9,851 nucleotides of DNA from NCBI GenBank assembly GCA_020442095.1, contig JAGRKY010000688.1:1-9851 (forward strand), given 5' to 3'. Source of the stretch: Bauldia sp. GTDB lineage: Bacteria > Pseudomonadota > Alphaproteobacteria > Rhizobiales > Kaistiaceae. Position 1 is the first letter of the stretch. The number at the start of each line of letters is the position of its first letter. Positions 5,972 to 9,851 of the stretch are shown piece by piece. A program made the position numbers and the translations under genes. The notes beneath the pieces are model-generated. The model worked only from the letters and a program-made list of their open reading frames with translations, made no database searches and had not been told where the DNA came from.

Positions 5972-6010
5972 CGGTCAATAGCTCCGACCTTTGATCATCG
6001 GTCAATAGCT
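5972..6010. repeat. 12-bp direct repeat CGGTCAATAGCT, candidate operator
   Basis: CGGTCAATAGCT occurs identically at 5972-5983 and 5999-6010, a 27-base period. Read on the minus strand each contains TTGACC, a good -35 hexamer facing the ridA-like gene, but the expected -10 positions are weak (such as CATATC at 5950-5955). The second copy is also half of an imperfect dyad TTGATC-N3-GGTCAA (5991-6005). Two copies at a divergent promoter suggest a regulator binding site. Confidence 0.55.
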
Positions 6011-6072
6011 GGCGAGTTCGATCATGCCTGATAATCCGGCATTTCAGCGCAAACTCTCGCCAAAATGAACAG

Positions 6073-6104
6073 CAATAGGTAAAATAGCTGAAATCCTATT
6101 GACA
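6073..6104. promoter_or_regulatory. Inverted repeat CAATAGG-N15-CCTATTG overlapping TTGACA
   Basis: CAATAGG (6073-6079) and CCTATTG (6095-6101) form perfect 7-base arms. The right arm continues as CTATTGAC (6096-6103), the reverse complement of the GTCAATAG core of the direct repeats at 5972 and 5999. AAATAGCT (6082-6089) lies in between as another partial copy. A perfect -35 hexamer TTGACA (6099-6104) faces the transporter genes and overlaps the right arm; the matching -10 is weak (CATCCT, 18 bases on). Binding here would be expected to control transporter transcription. Confidence 0.5.
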
Positions 6105-6319
6105 TGCGGCGCGTTGAATCCGCATCCTGAGGAAACCGTGGCGATCGACGCCACACGCCTCCGAAGTTCTTCAGGTGCAGGTTCCATGGTCACGAGACGA
6201 AGAAGAACGTCAGAAGCGCAATCGGAAGTCGTGACCCGGGTTGCCACCGGTCCCGGCATCGCCGGCCCGGCCCGGAGCCGCCGGGCGCCGGAATCCCGCC
6301 CTCTCGCCATGGACCGCCC
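6105..6319 (+). promoter_or_regulatory. Leader of the transporter operon with possible upstream ORF
   Basis: About 215 bases separate the TTGACA from the ATPase start. A short frame starts at GTG 6138-6140, four bases after TGAGGA, and ends at TGA 6321-6323, overlapping the ATPase ATG as ATGA. It would encode 61 residues rich in Arg, Ser, Ala and Pro, with rare arginine codons clustered near 6192-6203. The ATPase start itself has no clear Shine-Dalgarno, so coupling to this frame is possible. Coding character is weak. Confidence 0.25.
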
Positions 6320-7858
6320 ATGAACACCGTTCCCGGCAAGCCAGAACCGGGCCAGGCGCCACGTCTTGCGATCCGCAATGTCGTCAAGACGTTTCCCGGT
6401 GTCCGCGCCGTCGACAACGTGTCGCTGGAGGTTCAGCGCGGCGAGGTCCACGCGCTGATCGGCGAGAACGGCGCCGGCAAGTCGACCCTGATGCACCTGG
6501 TGGCGGGCGTCTATCAGCCCGACTCCGGGTCGATCAGCCTCGACGGGGTGCCGCTTGCCGGCCTCAACGAACAGGGCACCGCCGAGGCCGGGGTCGCCAT
6601 GGTCTACCAGGAGCGCAGCCTCGTCGGCGCGCTCAGCGTCGCCGAGAACATCTATGCCGGCCGCCAGCCGGTAAACGGCATGGGCGTCATCAAGCGCGCG
6701 CCGATGCTCGAGGGCGCCCGCCGCATCCTTGCCGACCTCGAGGTCGATATCGATCCGCGGCGGCCGGTCTCGCACCTGTCGCCCGGCCAGCAGCAGATGG
6801 TGGAGATCGCCAAGGGCCTGTCGCACGATCTCAAGCTCATCATCCTCGACGAGCCGACCTCGTCCCTGACGATCACCGAGGGCCGCCATCTCTTCAGGGT
6901 GATCCGGCGGCTGGCGGAGCAGGGCGTCGCCATCATCTACGTCTCGCACCGGATGTCCGAGATCTTCGAGATATCGGACCGCGTCACCGTGATGAAGGAC
7001 GGCTCGGTGACCGGCGATGCCGATACCGCCTCTGTCACCCACGACGACCTGATCTCGATGATGGTCGGGCGCGAGCTTTCCTTCGAGCCGGACGCGCGCC
7101 GTGCCGCGCCGGATGCCGGCGTCGCGCTGGAGGTGAAGGACCTCGTCGCCGATCGCGTCGCGTCGGCTTCCTTCTCGATCCGCTACGGCGAAATCGTCTG
7201 CCTCGCCGGTCTGCTCGGCGCCGGCCGGACGGAGGTCTGCGAGGCGATCTTCGGAGCGCGGCCCGTCCAGTCCGGCACGATTCTGGTCGACGGCAAGGAG
7301 ATCAGGCCGAAGAGCCCCCTCGATTCCATGGCGGCCGGGATTTCGATGCTGCCGGAGGACCGCAAGGAAACCGGCCTCTTCATGGATTTCACCATCGTCG
7401 CCAACATCGTCGCCGCCAACCTCAGGGCCTATACCCATTCCGGCCTGCTCTCGAAATCCGAGATGCGCGCGGTCAGCCAGCAATTCACCGACGAGTTGCG
7501 CGTCGCGACGCCGAGCATCGATCGCGAGGTGCGCAACCTGTCCGGCGGCAACCAGCAGAAGGTGCTCCTCGCCAAGTGGCTGGCGCGGCACCCCCGGGTC
7601 CTGATCGTCGACGAGCCGACCCGCGGCGTCGATGTCGGCTCGAAGGCCGATATCTACCGCATCCTCAGGGATCTCGCGGCGGGCGGCATCGCGGTCCTCG
7701 TCGTCTCCTCCGACATGCTCGAGGTCCTCGCCCTCGCCCACCGCGTCGTCGTCATGTGCGACGGCCGGGTCGCCGGGGAGCTCGACGCCTCAGAAGCCAC
7801 CGAGGTCGCAATCCTCGAACTCGCCGCTCCGAAAGCCCGACAAGAGAACGCAGCATGA
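6320..7858 (+). CDS. CUT2-type sugar ABC importer, duplicated ATP-binding protein (RbsA/MglA-like)
   Basis: The 512-residue product is a tandem ATPase that energises uptake of monosaccharides or related compounds at the cytoplasmic face of the membrane. The first cassette is complete: Walker A GENGAGKST (48-56), signature LSPGQQQ (153-159), Walker B with D177-E178, and a switch His in YVSHRM. The second cassette has the degenerate Walker A GLLGAGRTE (297-305) usual for this subfamily, a signature LSGGNQQK (407-414) and D431-E432 in VDEPTRGVDVG. Length and motifs are normal for RbsA, MglA and XylG. The ATG at 6320 lacks a clear ribosome binding site. Its stop overlaps the permease start as ATGA. 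It is divergent from the ridA-phzF pair across a repeat-rich region. Substrate specificity cannot be read from the ATPase. Confidence 0.95.
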   Translation: MNTVPGKPEPGQAPRLAIRNVVKTFPGVRAVDNVSLEVQRGEVHALIGENGAGKSTLMHLVAGVYQPDSGSISLDGVPLAGLNEQGTAEAGVAMVYQERSLVGALSVAENIYAGRQPVNGMGVIKRAPMLEGARRILADLEVDIDPRRPVSHLSPGQQQMVEIAKGLSHDLKLIILDEPTSSLTITEGRHLFRVIRRLAEQGVAIIYVSHRMSEIFEISDRVTVMKDGSVTGDADTASVTHDDLISMMVGRELSFEPDARRAAPDAGVALEVKDLVADRVASASFSIRYGEIVCLAGLLGAGRTEVCEAIFGARPVQSGTILVDGKEIRPKSPLDSMAAGISMLPEDRKETGLFMDFTIVANIVAANLRAYTHSGLLSKSEMRAVSQQFTDELRVATPSIDREVRNLSGGNQQKVLLAKWLARHPRVLIVDEPTRGVDVGSKADIYRILRDLAAGGIAVLVVSSDMLEVLALAHRVVVMCDGRVAGELDASEATEVAILELAAPKARQENAA

Positions 7859-8895
7859 GCAACGACATCGCCCCGGAAGAACGCGAGCGACTGGATTCGG
7901 CGGGCCAGCTGCCGGAAAGCCCGCCGGCGGAAACGCCGCGGGCGCGCGGCTTCCTGGTTCTGATCGCCACCGAGCGACAGCTCCTGCTGATCGTGCTGAT
8001 CATCGCGCTCATCGTGGTGATGACCATCCTCGCGCCGGACACCTTCCCGCGCCCGGCGAATGCCGCGGTCGTCCTCCTCGATACCGCGCAGACCGGCATT
8101 CTCGCCTGCGGGATGATGCTGCTGATGATCAGCGGCATGTTCGATCTGTCGATCGGCGGCATCCTCGCCTTTTCCGGCATCATGGCCGGCCTCGCCGCGA
8201 AGAATTTCGGCTTTCCGCCGATCCCGGCCTTCCTGGTCGGCTGCGCCTGGGGCGTCTTCCTCGGCGCGATCAACGGCCTCCTCGTCACCCGCTTCAAGAT
8301 CAACGCGCTGATCGCGACGCTCGCGACGCTGTCGGTCTATCGCGGCGGGCTGCAGCTCGTCTCGGGCGCCGGCGTCACCAATATCGGCAACGATTTCACC
8401 ATCTTCGGCCAGACCAAGATCCTCGGCATCTACTCGCCCTTCTGGTTCATGGCGGTGATCGTGCTGCTCTTCGCCTTCCTGGTCGGGCGCACGCGCTATT
8501 TCCGCCAGGCCTATTACATCGGCGGCAACGCCCGCGCGGCGAAGCTTTCGGGCATCAATGTCGACCGCACGGTGTTCAGCTTCTTCCTGATCATGGGGTT
8601 GCTCGCCGGTCTCGCCGGCGCGCTTCTCGCATCGCGCCTCAACACCGCCGTCGTGCTGGCCGGCCAGGGCGTCGAGCTCAAGGTGATCACCGCGGTGGTT
8701 CTCGGGGGCGCCAGCCTCTCGGGCGGCGTCGGCACGATCTTCGGGGCCTTCCTCGGCGTGCTGCTGATGGCGCTCCTCCAGAACGCGATGATCATCGCGC
8801 ACATCAATCCTTTCTGGCAGCTCATCGTCGTCGGCATCGTCCTTCTGGTCAGCGTCGGCCTCGATCAGTTCGCCCGCCTGCGGCTGCGAAGTTAA
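7855..8895 (+). CDS. CUT2-type sugar ABC importer permease (RbsC-like)
   Basis: The 346-residue protein has a hydrophilic cytoplasmic N-terminus of about 40 residues, longer than in minimal RbsC proteins, then multiple hydrophobic segments (roughly 42-60, 71-93, 97-115, 123-145, 148-168, 196-212, 240-260, 276-312, 318-335). Family marks are MISGMFDLSIGG (91-102), the cytoplasmic coupling loop IGGNARAAKLSGINV (222-236) and GGASLSGGVGTIFGAFLG (284-301). These identify the branched-chain/ribose-type permease superfamily (BPD_transp_2), which forms the homodimeric channel. The start overlaps the ATPase stop by four bases (ATGA), so the two are likely translationally coupled. The substrate is probably a small sugar or polyol, by family. 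Confidence 0.94.
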   Translation: MSNDIAPEERERLDSAGQLPESPPAETPRARGFLVLIATERQLLLIVLIIALIVVMTILAPDTFPRPANAAVVLLDTAQTGILACGMMLLMISGMFDLSIGGILAFSGIMAGLAAKNFGFPPIPAFLVGCAWGVFLGAINGLLVTRFKINALIATLATLSVYRGGLQLVSGAGVTNIGNDFTIFGQTKILGIYSPFWFMAVIVLLFAFLVGRTRYFRQAYYIGGNARAAKLSGINVDRTVFSFFLIMGLLAGLAGALLASRLNTAVVLAGQGVELKVITAVVLGGASLSGGVGTIFGAFLGVLLMALLQNAMIIAHINPFWQLIVVGIVLLVSVGLDQFARLRLRS

Positions 8896-8898
8896 TGC

Positions 8899-8922
8899 CG
8901 GCCGGGCCTTCGGGCCGGGTCG
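8899..8922 (+). terminator. Intercistronic hairpin between permease and binding-protein genes
   Basis: Bases 8899-8908 pair with 8913-8922 around a TTCG loop closed by C-G, giving nine pairs with one internal G-G mismatch and one G-T pair. It starts four bases after the permease stop; no T-run follows. Such a structure may protect the upstream mRNA end or cause partial termination, helping to set different levels of membrane and periplasmic components. It may not stop transcription. Confidence 0.45.
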
Positions 8923-8968
8923 AACGGGAATGACTTGGAAGGTGAGAAGTCACCGGAAGGAGGGGATC

Positions 8969-9851
8969 ATGAGACTAACGACTTTCCGCGCACCGGCGCT
9001 TGTCGCGCTCATGGCGATTGGCACGAGCGCGATTGGCCTGGGGGCGATCGGCATCGGTTCACCGGCTTTGGCGGGCGACCCGACCGGCCTTGACGTCCCG
9101 ATCGGGGATGCGAGCCGGAGCGACCAGGAATATGTCTGGATCAGCAATGCCTCGAACCTGCCGCTGTTCGTCGAGCGGGTCTATCCGGGGCTTGAATCGG
9201 CCCGCAAGGCGCTGAACGTGAAGGTCCGCATCGCCGGCCCGACCTCGGTCGATCTTGCCGCCTTCATCACCACGGTCGATGCCGAATGCACCCAGAACCC
9301 GGCCGGCGTCATCGTCGTCGGCGGCTGGGACGACGCGCTGGCTTCCGAGGTCGACAAGTGCATCGACAACAAGGTGCCGACGGTGGTCACCGACGGCGAC
9401 CTCGCCAACTCGAAGCGCCTGACCTATCTCGGCACCGACTGGTACAACCTCGGCTTCCAGCATGGCCTCTACCAGTGCAAGTACCATGCGGATGCCGGGC
9501 TTGAGACCGGCGAGCTCGGGACGATCTCGTTCCTCGCCGCGAGCAACTTCATCGCCGCCCGGCAGGGCCTGCGCGACGCGCTGGCCGCCAACTGCCCGGG
9601 CGTGACGGTAGTCGCCGACGAGGAGTCGGGCACCAACGTCGAGCAGGTCGCGGCGAACACGGCGGCGATCATCCAGGGCCATCCGAACCTGACCGGCATG
9701 GTCGGCTTCGACTCAGAGGCCGGTCCGGGCATCGTCCGTGCCGTCACCGAGGCGGGCAAGGCGGGTGAGATCATCGTCACGTCGAACGAGGCGGGACGCG
9801 ACTTCATGAACTCCATCAAGGACGGGGTCGTGAAGATGATCAACATGGAGA
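8969..9851 (+). CDS. Periplasmic sugar-type solute-binding protein (RbsB-like, partial)
   Basis: The frame is open from ATG 8969 to the right edge (294 codons); the C-terminus is missing. An N-terminal signal peptide of about 35 residues ends in SPALA before G36, so the product is exported to the periplasm. The rest follows the type I periplasmic-binding fold: the strand YVWISN, NPAGVIVVGGWDDALASEVDKCIDNKVPTVVTDGD, a conserved hinge-like YLGTDWYNLGFQHG, then TISFLAASNFIAARQGLRDAL and a second lobe with NLTGMVGFDSEAGPGIVRAV. It delivers substrate to the permease. Four cysteines (107, 131, 170, 209) in the exported part could form disulfides. AAGGAGGGG lies just upstream, the best ribosome binding site of the three transporter genes, fitting high expression. 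Ligand unknown; ribose/galactose-type compounds are the family norm. Confidence 0.93.
   Translation, partial: MRLTTFRAPALVALMAIGTSAIGLGAIGIGSPALAGDPTGLDVPIGDASRSDQEYVWISNASNLPLFVERVYPGLESARKALNVKVRIAGPTSVDLAAFITTVDAECTQNPAGVIVVGGWDDALASEVDKCIDNKVPTVVTDGDLANSKRLTYLGTDWYNLGFQHGLYQCKYHADAGLETGELGTISFLAASNFIAARQGLRDALAANCPGVTVVADEESGTNVEQVAANTAAIIQGHPNLTGMVGFDSEAGPGIVRAVTEAGKAGEIIVTSNEAGRDFMNSIKDGVVKMINME

Noticed and set aside
5972..6010. Direct repeats as a CRISPR array or plasmid iterons
   Set aside because: Only two identical 12-bp copies, no spacers of uniform length, and no cas or replication gene; the position between divergent operons favours operator sites.
6044..7741. A 565-residue minus-strand frame opposite the ATPase gene
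   Set aside because: It lies antisense to a gene with complete ABC ATPase motifs; the product is dominated by Asp, Arg, Gly and His, as expected for the mirror frame of GC-rich coding DNA.
6241..8895. An 884-residue plus-strand frame covering ATPase and permease genes
   Set aside because: Its first part is an out-of-frame reading of the ATPase (Arg/Pro-rich, no domain). Only the part from 7855 on is real, and that is the permease.

Overview
The window is GC-rich DNA with strongly GC-biased third codon positions. Gene content and style (CUT2 sugar transporter, RidA and PhzF proteins, many short catabolic operons) suggest an alphaproteobacterium, perhaps of the Hyphomicrobiales. That placement is inference; there is no rRNA or phylogenetic marker. 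No mobile element, tRNA, CRISPR array or phage gene was seen. The window looks like a chromosomal or megaplasmid catabolic island, cut at both ends: a regulator is truncated on the left and a solute-binding protein on the right.

Layout. (1) 1-608, minus: N-terminal part of a winged-helix regulator that seems to run into an ABC-type solute-binding domain. It is divergent from (2) 848-1912, plus: a medium-chain zinc alcohol/polyol dehydrogenase. (3) 2047-2358 and 2355-2876, plus: an ABM-fold (YgiN-like) monooxygenase-type protein overlapping a VOC (glyoxalase-fold) protein. (4) 3196-4554, plus: a creatinase/aminopeptidase-P-fold (M24) protein with one metal ligand changed. (5) 5426-5851 and 4631-5422, minus: a RidA-family protein followed 3 bases later by a PhzF-family isomerase, convergent with the M24 gene. 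(6) 6320-7858, 7855-8895 and 8969 to the right edge, plus: ATPase, permease and periplasmic binding protein of a ribose/galactose-type (CUT2) importer, divergent from the ridA-phzF pair.

The 468-base region between the ridA-like gene and the transporter is the densest regulatory stretch. It holds a 12-bp direct repeat (CGGTCAATAGCT, twice), an inverted repeat CAATAGG-N15-CCTATTG overlapping a perfect TTGACA, and mutually exclusive hairpins in the ridA leader. GTCAATAG occurs three times and looks like an operator controlling both directions. Stem-loops mark several gene ends.

Working model (inference): the importer brings in a small sugar, polyol or amino-sugar-like compound. The dehydrogenase oxidises it or a product. 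The ABM, VOC, M24, PhzF and RidA proteins carry out ring, isomer or hydrolytic steps and remove reactive enamine/imine intermediates. The regulator may sense the compound in the cytoplasm. Each family is known; this particular combination does not match a pathway I can name, so the substrate is open.
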